64,000 nt of DNA from [Clostridium] symbiosum (GTDB taxonomy: Bacteria; Bacillota; Clostridia; Lachnospirales; Lachnospiraceae), in NCBI GenBank assembly GCA_036419695.1, contig CP143946.1:2412001-2476000 (forward strand), read 5' to 3'. The translations under genes were made by a program, and so were the position numbers. Under the pieces are notes generated by a model. That model was not told the origin of the DNA, searched no databases, and saw only the letters and a program-made list of their open reading frames with translations. The stretch's first letter is position 1. The number at the start of each line of letters is the position of its first letter. Below are positions 7,492 to 14,816 of the stretch, one piece after another.

Positions 7492-7749
7492 ATGAGAGGT
7501 AGCCTGAGTGCATCGGAGCGGCATGACCGCAAACGCGCCGAGCACAAGCGTTACTACGCCCAGACTGCCTTCAAGTACGAGCGGCGAAAGTGGACGGAAG
7601 ACGAGGATAAGTTGGTTCTCATCCAAAGGATTCCTGATAGAGAGCTTTCGCGAATCATCAAGCGCTCGATGAAGTCCATCTCGAACCGCCGCTGGCGATT
7701 GCGCAAGGCGGCATCTGAGAACAAGCAGACCGGCTTAGCCGGAGAGTGA
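7492..7749 (+). CDS. Myb/SANT-like DNA-binding protein
   Basis: 85 residues. After a basic region, residues 35-70 (KWTEDEDKLVLIQ, IPDRELSRIIKRS, SISNRRWRLRK) match the three-helix Myb/SANT pattern in which a Trp near the start and Arg/Trp near the end hold the fold. A paralogue with the same pattern is encoded at 14817. Probably a transcription regulator of element genes; the target is unknown. Confidence 0.6.
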   Translation: MRGSLSASERHDRKRAEHKRYYAQTAFKYERRKWTEDEDKLVLIQRIPDRELSRIIKRSMKSISNRRWRLRKAASENKQTGLAGE

Positions 7750-7760
7750 GGAGTATCAAG

Positions 7761-8078
7761 ATGGAGAACAACAACCTGCCCGAGATGACCGACGAGCAGC
7801 GCAAGGCCGCGCTTGAGCGTGCCGCAGAGGCTCGCCGCGAGCGCACGGAGTTCAAGGGACTCGTGAAGACGGGGGAGATTTCCCTTGCCGACGCCCTTGC
7901 AGATGACCGCGCCAAGCGCATCCGCGTCCACGAGTTCCTGATGTGCATCCCCGGCATCGGCAAGGCGAAGGCCGATGACATCATGCGCAAGCTCGGCATC
8001 GCGGAGAACCGACGCGTGCAGGGTCTCGGTAGCCGACAGCGCGAGGGAATCGTCGAGTTGGTCGCGAAGTTGAAGTAG
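7761..8078 (+). CDS. Actinobacterial-type integration host factor (mIHF-like)
   Basis: 105 residues, the usual length for mIHF. The N-terminal helix (ALERAAEARRERTEFK, then LVKTGEISLADALA) and the C-terminal helix-two turns-helix segment (CIPGIGKAKADDIMRKLGI, ENRRVQGLGSRQRE) follow the mycobacterial/streptomycete IHF pattern closely, including the GIGKAKA and RRVQGLG DNA contacts. The family is known from Actinobacteria, where it bends DNA and supports recombination. The ATG at 7761 has GAGGAG upstream and is preferred over a GTG at 7746. Finding it on an element inserted in a Firmicute chromosome points to an actinobacterial history. It may help Int/Xis or the relaxosome. Confidence 0.85.
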   Translation: MENNNLPEMTDEQRKAALERAAEARRERTEFKGLVKTGEISLADALADDRAKRIRVHEFLMCIPGIGKAKADDIMRKLGIAENRRVQGLGSRQREGIVELVAKLK

Positions 8079-8080
8079 GA

Positions 8081-8114
8081 ATATGGAGCCGCCCGTGTGG
8101 GCGGTTTCCCATAT
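8081..8114 (+). terminator. Hairpin between mIHF-like gene and 8144 gene
   Basis: GCCGCCC and GGGCGGT pair across a GTGT loop, extended by outer ATATGG/CCATAT arms. No T-run follows, so it may be an attenuator or processing site, not a full terminator. Confidence 0.45.
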
Positions 8115-8143
8115 CAGCCGTCCGCGACGAAGGGAGACGCAAT

Positions 8144-8629
8144 ATGGACGAGCGCAAGAACAAGATGACCGACCAACGCTATCGCGAGATTCTTCCGATG
8201 GCCTATATGACCGCCGCCATCGAGAAGGGCCGTCAACCCAGACCCGTAGAAGTAGGTCTATGCGCAAGGGCAATCGTCGATGCCGAGGATGAGAACAACC
8301 TAGCCTATCGCGTGGCGATGGCGACCAAGATTCACTGCACCATCGTCGGCGTGAAGCGTGTCTCCACGAAGACCGGTTACGACAAATACGAAATCACCTA
8401 CCGCACGTTCGGGAAGGACGAGGACGAGACGATTCCGTCTCCGCTCATCGGAGATTTCCGATACGGCAAGGTGACCGAATGGCTGTGGGCCAAGAAGAAC
8501 GATGACGGCACGGACTACTGGCCCGGAAGGCGTGCTGTGCTTTACAAGCACAACGACCCGCCCAAGGAGGGCGACATGTCGAGCGCGGGTTACCGCTGCT
8601 GCGTCTTCGCTGAAGCCCTCGACAAGTAA
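8144..8629 (+). CDS. Hypothetical protein
   Basis: 161 residues with ribosome binding site AAGGGAGA. The first half is helical and the second half has strands with TKIHCTIVGVKRVS and conserved-looking aromatic residues. No membrane segment, signal or known motif. It is the last gene before the long non-coding hairpin region at 8630-9278. Confidence 0.5.
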   Translation: MDERKNKMTDQRYREILPMAYMTAAIEKGRQPRPVEVGLCARAIVDAEDENNLAYRVAMATKIHCTIVGVKRVSTKTGYDKYEITYRTFGKDEDETIPSPLIGDFRYGKVTEWLWAKKNDDGTDYWPGRRAVLYKHNDPPKEGDMSSAGYRCCVFAEALDK

Positions 8630-8862
8630 TTCTGATTATCACTTTCTGAGACACGCCGCTTCGCATTACTGCCCTTCGCAGATTCCGGTTCGCCGCCATC
8701 CAGAAAACGGCGCGACCGATTTTGAGAATCACACGATTGTCGGTTCGCGGAGTGGCGTTCTCATGCCGAGGCGTAGGGCATTCATCCGTTCGCGAGCGTC
8801 TGAAAATACATGACTGCCAAGTCGGGAAAAACCAAATTATCTGTCTGCGTTTCGCGAATTTG

Positions 8863-8894
8863 AGAAAGGTGGGGCGGCGGCACCCCACCTTTCT
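8863..8894. repeat. Hairpin 1 with CGGCGGCA loop
   Basis: AGAAAGGTGGGG (8863-8874) and CCCCACCTTTCT (8883-8894) are perfect complements around the loop CGGCGGCA. Confidence 0.9.
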
Positions 8895-8923
8895 GTCTCC
8901 CTCCGCAAGCTCCGGGAGACACC

Positions 8924-8979
8924 GCCTTCCCGGCCAGAAAATAGGGGCGGCGGCACCCCTATTTCCCGTCCGGGAAGGC
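8924..8979. repeat. Hairpin 2, nested, with CGGCGGCA loop
   Basis: Outer arms GCCTTCCCGG (8924-8933) and CCGGGAAGGC (8970-8979) enclose inner arms AAATAGGGG (8939-8947) and CCCCTATTT (8956-8964) around the same loop CGGCGGCA (8948-8955). Confidence 0.9.
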
Positions 8980-8983
8980 TCTC

Positions 8984-9004
8984 GCACTGCTACAATAGCA
9001 GTGC
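8984..9004 (+). promoter_or_regulatory. Dyad-overlapped extended -10 promoter
   Basis: GCACTGCT and AGCAGTGC flank ACAAT; the centre contains an extended -10 TGCTACAAT (box 8991-8996). The dyad would let a repressor cover the -10 box. Its transcript would begin about 270 bases before the MobC-like gene and contain the third hairpin. Confidence 0.6.
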
Positions 9005-9214
9005 TCACCGACCAAGGTCGCTCTTCGAGTTGCAAGATGTGAGAAGTGTGGCCACAAACGCGGTAAAACCGCATTTGAACCACCCTTCTATCTTGCTTTC
9101 GGACGGCTTTAGGAGCCTACCCGAAAGGGGGTTCTCGACCGATACTCAGGTACCTAAAGACAGGCACCAGACCACCGTTCTCCAACTGGCGAAAAGGCGG
9201 CTTTTCGCAATCCC

Positions 9215-9253
9215 AGAACTTGGAAACGGCGGCGGCACCGTTTTACAAGTTCT
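9215..9253. repeat. Hairpin 3, nested, with CGGCGGCA loop
   Basis: Outer arms AGAACTTG (9215-9222) and CAAGTTCT (9246-9253) enclose AAACGG (9224-9229) and CCGTTT (9238-9243) around the loop CGGCGGCA. It ends 26 bases before the MobC-like start. Confidence 0.9.
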
Positions 9254-9278
9254 GATTCATGAAAGTGAGGACAAGTGA

Positions 9279-9695
9279 TTGGAGAATAGAGAGATATGGC
9301 TGAAAGTCCGAGTGACAGACAAGGAGAGGCGAATCCTGAAACGCAAAGCCAAGAAAGTCGGCCTCACCGTTTCCGATTTCGTGCGCAGCTCGCTCATCCA
9401 CTCGGACAACCTGACCATCAACGTCATCGACACCTCGGTTCTCGGCAAGACGCTCTTCGAGTTGCACAAGCACGGCGTGAACCTGAATCAGCTTATGAAG
9501 TTTTGCAACACCTACGGGCTTGATGCGTTCAACGAGAGCCATGTCATCCCGATATTAGACAACGAGAGGGATGTGTTTGCGAAAACTCAAGCGGCGCTGT
9601 CCTCGATAGCAGAGGAGGCACGGAAAGGAAACGTCGTAGTCAATTTGGGGTTGAGTGACGATATGGAAGAGGAGATTGAAGATGGGGACTCATAA
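9279..9695 (+). CDS. MobC-like relaxosome accessory protein
   Basis: 138 residues. The N-terminal half is a ribbon-helix-helix type region (IWLKVRVTDKERRILKRKA, then KKVGLTVSDFVRSSLI), followed by the MobC-family stretch VIDTSVLGKTLFELHKHGVN with LNQLMKFCNTYG. Such proteins bind oriT and help the relaxase to nick. It uses a TTG start at 9279, set by GTGAGG at 9265-9270; no ATG or GTG fits. It overlaps the XRE regulator gene at 9682 by 14 bases and is followed by two relaxase genes, confirming a mobilisation operon. Confidence 0.8.
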   Translation: MENREIWLKVRVTDKERRILKRKAKKVGLTVSDFVRSSLIHSDNLTINVIDTSVLGKTLFELHKHGVNLNQLMKFCNTYGLDAFNESHVIPILDNERDVFAKTQAALSSIAEEARKGNVVVNLGLSDDMEEEIEDGDS

Positions 9696-10110
9696 AGACA
9701 GGGCGCTGGCGATGGGGAGGAGTATCAGGACTCTGCGGAAGAGGCGTAACCTCACCCAAAAGGAGTTGGCACAACTAAGCGGTCTCAGCGAATCTTCGCT
9801 GAGAAGCTATGAGCTTGGTGCTCGTTATCCCAAGGCAGATGGCATAGCGAGGATTGCCAAAGCACTCGCCGTTCCGCTTGAATGTTTCGACACGTGTAAT
9901 ATTACGACTGAACTTGAGTTGCTTCACGCGCTGTTCAGGGCAGAAGACCAATTTGGCATTGTTATAAATTGCTATGGAGAGGTCGTAGCAGGTAGCAAGA
10001 AGATGGAAGAGGCGATGGATAAGTGGTTTCAGATGTCTCTCAAATTGAAAAAGAATGAGATAACCGAAGAGCAGTATCAGGATTGGAAAGACACCTATAC
10101 GTTTGATTAA
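9682..10110 (+). CDS. XRE-family transcription regulator
   Basis: 142 residues. Residues 11-65 form a lambda-repressor-like HTH (GRSIRTLRKRRNLTQKELAQ, then LSGLSESSLRSYELG and YPKADGIARIAKALAV). The C-terminal part (70-142) is a helical, probably dimerising domain with the DKWFQMSLKLKKNEITEEQY signature often seen in XRE regulators of Firmicute mobile elements. It is AT-richer than its neighbours. It lies inside the mobilisation operon and may be the repressor that uses the dyad at 8984-9004; that link is inferred. Confidence 0.85.
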   Translation: MGTHKDRALAMGRSIRTLRKRRNLTQKELAQLSGLSESSLRSYELGARYPKADGIARIAKALAVPLECFDTCNITTELELLHALFRAEDQFGIVINCYGEVVAGSKKMEEAMDKWFQMSLKLKKNEITEEQYQDWKDTYTFD

Positions 10111-10126
10111 AGAGAGTGAGTTACCG

Positions 10127-10780
10127 ATGACCATCATCCGGCAGTGGGCAATCACGAACTCGACGCGCGGTGACATGCGAAAACTTATGAACGAGGACGA
10201 GCGTATACTGATTCGCGATGAGCAGTTCTTGCCGTCGATAAACGGCGGCTCCGCGTCTTGGCGCAAATGGGATTCCCTCATGGAAGGCACACGCAGGATG
10301 TTCGGGCATGACAAGCCCTCGCGCCATGTCCGTGATAAGAAGACCGGCGAACTGGTGCAAGCCAAGAACACGATAATGTACCATCAGATTCTTGCATTCC
10401 TCCCAGATGAATGTGACATCAACGGCGGGAAGCTCACGCCGGAGGATTGCATGGCCTACGCCAAGGAGTACATCGAGAAGTACTACCCGACTCATGAAGT
10501 CGTCTACGCGGTCCTCAAATACCGTTATGTGTCTGACGGCATCGAGAACTATGTCGTCCATCTCCTCATCAACCGCAGCGATTTGTCGAACGGCAAGCGC
10601 ATGAACGAGGGTCGCGCTGATGCCGTGGCGAAGATGCACGCTAACAGAATCCGCGCGATGGATATGAGCTGGGGGTTGCGTCAAGTGAGGAACGGCGCGG
10701 CAAACTCGCAGATTCACGCGAAGCAACCGCCGAGATATACAACGAAGGAGGTCGGCAATGAGCAAGATGCCAGTGAATAA
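10127..10780 (+). CDS. Relaxase-like protein lacking catalytic residues
   Basis: 217 residues, covering only the N-terminal relaxase domain of the 423-residue protein encoded at 11376. Residues 68-109 are identical to residues 65-106 of that protein (a block starting VRDKKTGELV and ending LTPEDCM). In contrast the catalytic tyrosine position (Tyr21 in the full relaxase, motif RAYIND) is Leu20 here (RKLMNED), and two of the three histidines of the metal motif (His127 and His137) are replaced by Leu130 and Glu140; only His145 remains. So it is unlikely to nick DNA. It could bind oriT or dimerise with the intact relaxase. Its 3' end overlaps the NUMOD1-like gene. Confidence 0.75.
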   Translation: MTIIRQWAITNSTRGDMRKLMNEDERILIRDEQFLPSINGGSASWRKWDSLMEGTRRMFGHDKPSRHVRDKKTGELVQAKNTIMYHQILAFLPDECDINGGKLTPEDCMAYAKEYIEKYYPTHEVVYAVLKYRYVSDGIENYVVHLLINRSDLSNGKRMNEGRADAVAKMHANRIRAMDMSWGLRQVRNGAANSQIHAKQPPRYTTKEVGNEQDASE

Positions 10781-11372
10781 AAAATCCGTTGTCTGCTTGG
10801 AGACAGGTGAATCATTCAATAGCCTTAGAGAAGCGGCGGATGCAGTCGGTATCTCATATCAGTGTATTTCACGGGCAGCTAAGATTGGGGTCACGGCAAA
10901 TGGACTGCATTTCTATTTTGCAGGTGAGGAGAAACCGGAAAAGTCTTTCTTTATCGCGAGTGATAGGAGAGGACGGGGAAAAAAGAGACCGGTTATTTGC
11001 CTTGAGACATCAGAGCACTTCGATAGCGTGAATGCTGTGGAGAAGTCACTGGGATGTGATGGCAGGAGATTATGGAGAGCGCTGAATAAGGGATATTCCA
11101 TTCATGGATTGCATTACTACTATGCGGATGAACCGAAGCCGGATGACCTACTCTTTGAACATAAGCGCGGCGGATATAAGAGAAGTAAACCTATTGTCTG
11201 CCTTGAGACCGGAGAACTGTTTGAAAGTGCAGACGATGCGGCAATCTCCATTGGATGCAAAGCTGCCTATATAACTAGCGCGATTAGAGAGGGTTTTCCC
11301 GTGAAGGGGTTTCACTTTGATGTGCGGGGAATTGAGGCAGGGAAACGCGAAGCGTGTAGGAAGGAGGAATGA
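10758..11372 (+). CDS. Three-repeat NUMOD1-like DNA-binding protein
   Basis: 204 residues made of three copies of a roughly 55-residue unit: VVCLETGESFNSLREAADAV near residue 8, VICLETSEHFDSVNAVEKSL near 80 and IVCLETGELFESADDAAISI near 145, each ending in a GLHFYF, GLHYYY or GFHFDV strand. This resembles the NUMOD1 helix-turn-helix repeat found on homing endonucleases, but no nuclease domain is attached. It has a strong ribosome binding site (AAGGAGG) inside the end of the relaxase-like gene, and its DNA is AT-richer than the flanks. It may be a leftover of a homing insertion that now serves as a DNA-binding factor. Confidence 0.7.
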   Translation: MSKMPVNKKSVVCLETGESFNSLREAADAVGISYQCISRAAKIGVTANGLHFYFAGEEKPEKSFFIASDRRGRGKKRPVICLETSEHFDSVNAVEKSLGCDGRRLWRALNKGYSIHGLHYYYADEPKPDDLLFEHKRGGYKRSKPIVCLETGELFESADDAAISIGCKAAYITSAIREGFPVKGFHFDVRGIEAGKREACRKEE

Positions 11373-11375
11373 CCA

Positions 11376-12647
11376 ATGACTATCATCAAACAGCGTGCCG
11401 TCACGGAGAAGGGACATCAGCGCAACCTCCGCGCCTACATCAACGATGACAAGAAGGTTCTCCTCCGCGATTCGCAGAACATGGAGGATTGCAAGAACCT
11501 CAACCGTTGGGCGACCTTCATGGAGGAGACCAGAAAAGCCTTCGGGCATGATAAGGCGGCACGCCGCGTCCGCGACAAGAAGACCGGTGAGCTAGTGCAG
11601 GCCAAGAACACGATTATGTACCATCAGATTCTCGCCTTCCTCCCGGATGAATGCGACATCAACGGCGGCAAGCTCACGCCGGAGGACTGCATGAGATACG
11701 CGAAGGAGTACGTGCGGAGGCATTACCCCAATCAACAGGTGGTTCTTGCATTACATAACGAATACTGCAAAGAGGATAAGACCCATCGTTACGCAGTCCA
11801 TATGGTCATCAACCGCAGCGACCTCTCAACGGGGAAGCGTCTCGCCGAAGGCCTCAGCAAGTCGGCCAAGGTCGAACGTGCCTCCCGCATCCGCAAGATG
11901 GACAAGGCATGGGGCTTGAAGCAGGTGGAGCGCGATGAGCGCAATTCCTCCGTCCATAAGAAGCAACCGTCGAAGGTGGAGAAGGAGATTGAGGGGCGCG
12001 GGGGAGAGTCCTACAAGATGAACCTGCGCGAGCTGTGCCGTCTCGCAGCCGACAAGGCCGAGAACATCTACGAGTACCGTGAGATGCTTGAGGGCTGGGG
12101 CGTTGACACCCAGTTCCGCAAGGGCAGGCTCTACGTCACCGACACCGACAACTCCAAATACTCCTTCTCCCTCGCGAAGCTCGATGCCGACCTGAACGCG
12201 AACGGCCTTGAGGAGCGGTTCTTGCAGAACGTGGAAGCGGACATCGAGGCCAAGGGCGCGGAAATCGCCGAGGCCCGAGCGGCAGTCGAAGCCGAGCGCC
12301 AGCGCGTCACCGGCATCCGCGATGCCTACCTAGAGGACATGAGGAAGACCTACCTCGATTACCGCAAGAAGGCGCATGGCTTGGAGGGCACTGCCCTCGC
12401 CGCGTTCCCGAAGCTCGAACTCAAGCGCCCGCCCAAGGAGGTCATGGACGACCCCGAGGTGAAGCGCCTGTGGCTCGCATATCGTCGCGGTGCCGACGAG
12501 CTGCGCGTCGAGATGGCTTCCGAGGTTCCCTATGCACGCAAGCCCAAGAAGGGCGGAGGCACGAGCGGGTCCGGTACCCAGCCGCGCCGCGAAGCACCGT
12601 CCATGGGCAAGGATGAGCGCGGGCATGAGCGACCGGACGTGCGTTAA
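11376..12647 (+). CDS. Relaxase (mobilisation protein)
   Basis: 423 residues. The N-terminal 150 residues carry the relaxase core: candidate catalytic Tyr21 in RNLRAYINDD, conserved block YHQILAFLPDECDINGGKLT near 83, and a His-rich metal motif with His127, His137 and His142 followed by MVINRSDLSTGKR. Residues 205-300 form a second domain (RELCRLAADKAENIYEYREM and WGVDTQFRKGRLYVTDTD), and a coiled coil (about 275-330) precedes a basic tail. It would nick oriT and pilot the strand to VirD4. The ATG at 11376 follows AAGGAGGAA. It is the last gene of the mobilisation operon. Exact MOB family is uncertain (MOBP/MOBV-like). Confidence 0.85.
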   Translation: MTIIKQRAVTEKGHQRNLRAYINDDKKVLLRDSQNMEDCKNLNRWATFMEETRKAFGHDKAARRVRDKKTGELVQAKNTIMYHQILAFLPDECDINGGKLTPEDCMRYAKEYVRRHYPNQQVVLALHNEYCKEDKTHRYAVHMVINRSDLSTGKRLAEGLSKSAKVERASRIRKMDKAWGLKQVERDERNSSVHKKQPSKVEKEIEGRGGESYKMNLRELCRLAADKAENIYEYREMLEGWGVDTQFRKGRLYVTDTDNSKYSFSLAKLDADLNANGLEERFLQNVEADIEAKGAEIAEARAAVEAERQRVTGIRDAYLEDMRKTYLDYRKKAHGLEGTALAAFPKLELKRPPKEVMDDPEVKRLWLAYRRGADELRVEMASEVPYARKPKKGGGTSGSGTQPRREAPSMGKDERGHERPDVR

Positions 12648-12682
12648 GTAGCGGCCCCGTGAAGATGCCCAACATCTCCACA

Positions 12683-12715
12683 TTGGTAGGTTTATGGTAT
12701 GCTACAATAGTAGCA
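12683..12715 (+). promoter_or_regulatory. Dyad-overlapped extended -10 promoter
   Basis: TGCTAC (12700-12705) and GTAGCA (12710-12715) flank AATA and contain TGCTACAAT (box 12703-12708). It matches the promoter type at 8984 and 56981. Confidence 0.65.
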
Positions 12716-12742
12716 ACACACACGACCATGAGAGGGGCGTTG

Positions 12743-13039
12743 ATGTATCTGAACGAGATTCTTCCCGGTAATTGGCGCGAGGATGAGTGGCCCGAGCACA
12801 TCGAGGTCAGCCACGAATCCTCGCGCTTCAAGAGACGCAGGTACGTGCCGCGCGTGAACTCCGCTAACAAGTCCTCGGCCAACCCGGTCGATGGCATCTG
12901 GTGTTCGCACTGCGGCTGGGCGGGTGTCATCGCGCAGGACATGACCGATTTGGATGAGGTGACGGAACCGCAGTTCGACATCTTGGCCGAGGACGTGGCG
13001 ACCTTCTGCCCGAAGTGCGGCTCGTTCCTCATGTATTAG
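12743..13039 (+). CDS. Small zinc-ribbon protein
   Basis: 98 residues. Two CxxC pairs (CSHC near residue 54 and CPKC near 90) should bind one zinc ion; a basic stretch FKRRRYVPR precedes them. The start at 12743 has GAGAGGGGCG upstream; an in-frame ATG at 12728 adds five residues. It is the first gene behind the promoter at 12683. Function unknown. Confidence 0.6.
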   Translation: MYLNEILPGNWREDEWPEHIEVSHESSRFKRRRYVPRVNSANKSSANPVDGIWCSHCGWAGVIAQDMTDLDEVTEPQFDILAEDVATFCPKCGSFLMY

Positions 13040-13051
13040 GGCGGAGGCACA

Positions 13052-13378
13052 ATGAACATCATCGAGAAGCGCAGACGCAAAGCGTGGGCACATGCCACAA
13101 TGGTCATCATGAACAAGGTGATTCGTGAAGCCTCCACCGGCACCATTTTCATCTATGGGGAGACCCTTTACGGCAAAGATTACTTCCTCACGCCAGACGA
13201 TGCCCTGGATGCGGTGCTCGTCACCATGGGGGTTCTGAGGAAGTTGTGGGAGCGGGACGGGGTGAGGCCGTCGAAGCGGCTGTTCGCTGAGGTGTGCCCG
13301 GACAGGGCAATCGGAGCCGTGGTCATGAAGATGTGGCGCGAGCCTTTCCGATACTGGAATTTGATGAAAGAGGAGTAG
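13052..13378 (+). CDS. Hypothetical protein
   Basis: 108 residues, basic N terminus, mostly helical; no known motif. It lies 12 bases after the zinc-ribbon gene and 3 bases before the next start, so it is part of the 12.7-kb operon. Confidence 0.5.
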   Translation: MNIIEKRRRKAWAHATMVIMNKVIREASTGTIFIYGETLYGKDYFLTPDDALDAVLVTMGVLRKLWERDGVRPSKRLFAEVCPDRAIGAVVMKMWREPFRYWNLMKEE

Positions 13379-13381
13379 GTC

Positions 13382-13924
13382 GTGGTTGAGCTTGCATACA
13401 GCGATGAACGCGCCGAGGCGTTCCGGGCGTATATGTGCCTGTACGGGTACAAGGCGGCGATTGACCGATGCGATTGGGTGGCGGCGCGGCGCTGGTTTTA
13501 CGAGAAAGAGGGTGAGAGAAGTAGAGCGACCGCGCGGAGGGCACTGTTCTGCGTCGCCTTTGCGACAGCCTACATGGTGTTGCATATAAGTATGCCGCAA
13601 TTGGTGGAGGAGGTACCGCGCCCGCTTCGCAACGTGATGGACTCGGTTGCGCTGACATCGGTGTTTGCGGGAGCGCTGACATTGGTGCGGTTCAAGGAGG
13701 AGACCTTCGACGATATGCCCCCGTCGATTCGAGATGACATCCTGAGCCACTTCTTCATAAGCGATGCAGAAATCGTCGAAATCGAGGCGGAAAAGGAACA
13801 GAATAAGACGTCGATTGAGAGAAGTCTCGAGGAGCTGGAAATGGAAGCCAAGGCGACACTCGCGAAGTTCAACAATAGGGCACCAAAAAGGACATTTGGT
13901 ACCGAGAAGACGAACAGGGGATGA
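13382..13924 (+). CDS. Membrane protein, unknown function
   Basis: 180 residues, GTG start. Two hydrophobic segments (about residues 55-75 and 90-105) are followed by a long charged helix (about 130-165) that may be coiled coil. Part of the 12.7-14.5 kb operon. Confidence 0.5.
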   Translation: MVELAYSDERAEAFRAYMCLYGYKAAIDRCDWVAARRWFYEKEGERSRATARRALFCVAFATAYMVLHISMPQLVEEVPRPLRNVMDSVALTSVFAGALTLVRFKEETFDDMPPSIRDDILSHFFISDAEIVEIEAEKEQNKTSIERSLEELEMEAKATLAKFNNRAPKRTFGTEKTNRG

Positions 13925-13927
13925 AAG

Positions 13928-14536
13928 ATGAGAGAGCCGGACTGGATGTTCGCATCCGTGGTGGTGTTGGGCTTTATTGCCATCGTACTCGCATGCGTAT
14001 ATGAATCTACATACGATGCGCGTCATTACGCATCCGATGATGCGAGAAGGGCGGGGAATGGCTCATGGTACTTCTCCTGTCTTATCGCCGCTGTGCCGGT
14101 CTTGTTCATTTTGACGGGTTCCGTGACCGAGAGCTTCGAGTTGAGGGATGAATCGGTCGAGGTCGAGGAGTCGGTTCAGATTGCGTCGCTCGACGGGAAC
14201 AGCTACATCTCAGGTCATATCGGCGGTCATTCGTTCATGGGCACCGGCGGGGTGAGCGGTGAAATCAATGAGGACGATTACTACACGTTGATGGTTTCTG
14301 ATGGAGATGGCGGGTACGGGAAGAGGCGTTATAAAGTCGATGAGGTGAAGTTGATATTTGACTCGACTGAGGAGGATGCCCGCGTCGAGGAGGTCGATGT
14401 GGTGCGCAACTATGATGTCACGCGTTCGCCATTCTTCGCTTTCGATATGAAGGGCGAGTGTCGGGAGGTCGAGCATCAGACGCGCATCCATGTGCCGGAG
14501 GGCAGCTGGGGAGAGTACCAGTTCAATGTCAACTGA
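13928..14536 (+). CDS. Membrane protein with extracellular or cytoplasmic beta domain
   Basis: 202 residues. Two hydrophobic segments (about residues 8-25 and 44-63) precede an acidic domain rich in beta strands (75-200). No family recognised. It starts three bases after the previous stop. Confidence 0.5.
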   Translation: MREPDWMFASVVVLGFIAIVLACVYESTYDARHYASDDARRAGNGSWYFSCLIAAVPVLFILTGSVTESFELRDESVEVEESVQIASLDGNSYISGHIGGHSFMGTGGVSGEINEDDYYTLMVSDGDGGYGKRRYKVDEVKLIFDSTEEDARVEEVDVVRNYDVTRSPFFAFDMKGECREVEHQTRIHVPEGSWGEYQFNVN

Positions 14537-14554
14537 CGATAGGAGGTGGAGGAT

Positions 14555-14737
14555 ATGAGCGAGTACATCTTGAAGCCCTGCCCCTTTTGCGGGAGTGAAC
14601 CCATGCTCGGCGAGGTCAGACCGGCGACGCGCAAGTCGCCACCTCTGTTCGGCATCACCTGCATCCATTGCGGTGCTGAGATGACCGACGAGTTCGTACC
14701 CGAGTTGATACAGCGATGGAACTGCCGCGTCCATTGA
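14555..14737 (+). CDS. Lar-like restriction alleviation zinc ribbon
   Basis: 60 residues with the Lar-family pattern: LKPCPFCGSEP at residue 6, a second pair CIHCGAEM at about 36 and the closing signature IQRWNCR. Proteins of this family from phages such as Rac reduce restriction or change modification of entering DNA. The ATG at 14555 follows AGGAGGTGGAGG. With ArdC (19137) it would be a second antirestriction function on the element. The role is inferred from family resemblance. Confidence 0.75.
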   Translation: MSEYILKPCPFCGSEPMLGEVRPATRKSPPLFGITCIHCGAEMTDEFVPELIQRWNCRVH

Positions 14738-14747
14738 TAAGGAGGTG

Positions 14748-14816
14748 ATGGCGGGTACGGTTCAGCAGGTCATGGAACGGATACCTAACGCGTTGAAGAT
14801 GTTGGAGGATTCATAG
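14748..14816 (+). CDS. 22-residue small ORF, possible leader
   Basis: A perfect ribosome binding site TAAGGAGGTG precedes ATG 14748; the frame encodes a short amphipathic helix (MAGTVQQVMERIPNALKML) and its TAG touches the ATG of the 14817 gene. This is the arrangement of a translational coupler or a genuine microprotein. No homology basis. Confidence 0.4.
   Translation: MAGTVQQVMERIPNALKMLEDS

Larger units (their letters stand above)
8630..9278. other. Non-coding, hairpin-rich interval upstream of mobilisation genes (oriT candidate)
   Basis: 649 bases without a credible gene. It holds at least six hairpins: 8863-8894 (12-bp perfect stem), 8895-8920 (7 bp), 8924-8979 (nested), 9060-9072 (GCGGT/ACCGC), 9096-9127 (CTTTCGG/CCGAAAG with an inner stem), 9189-9208 (8-bp stem, GCGG loop) and 9215-9253 (nested). 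Three share the loop CGGCGGCA. A promoter with a dyad lies at 8984-9004. It sits directly before a MobC-like gene and the relaxase, the usual place of oriT. The nick site cannot be assigned by eye. Alternatives are a long structured 5' leader or a small RNA. Confidence 0.6.

Noticed and set aside
8502..9042. Open frames across the hairpin interval
   Set aside because: They translate hairpin arms into low-quality sequence, lack ribosome binding sites and have codon use unlike the element.
8863..9253. CRISPR array
   Set aside because: Only the loops are the same; stems and spacing vary, no regular repeat-spacer unit, and no cas genes (VapD is Cas2-like in fold only).
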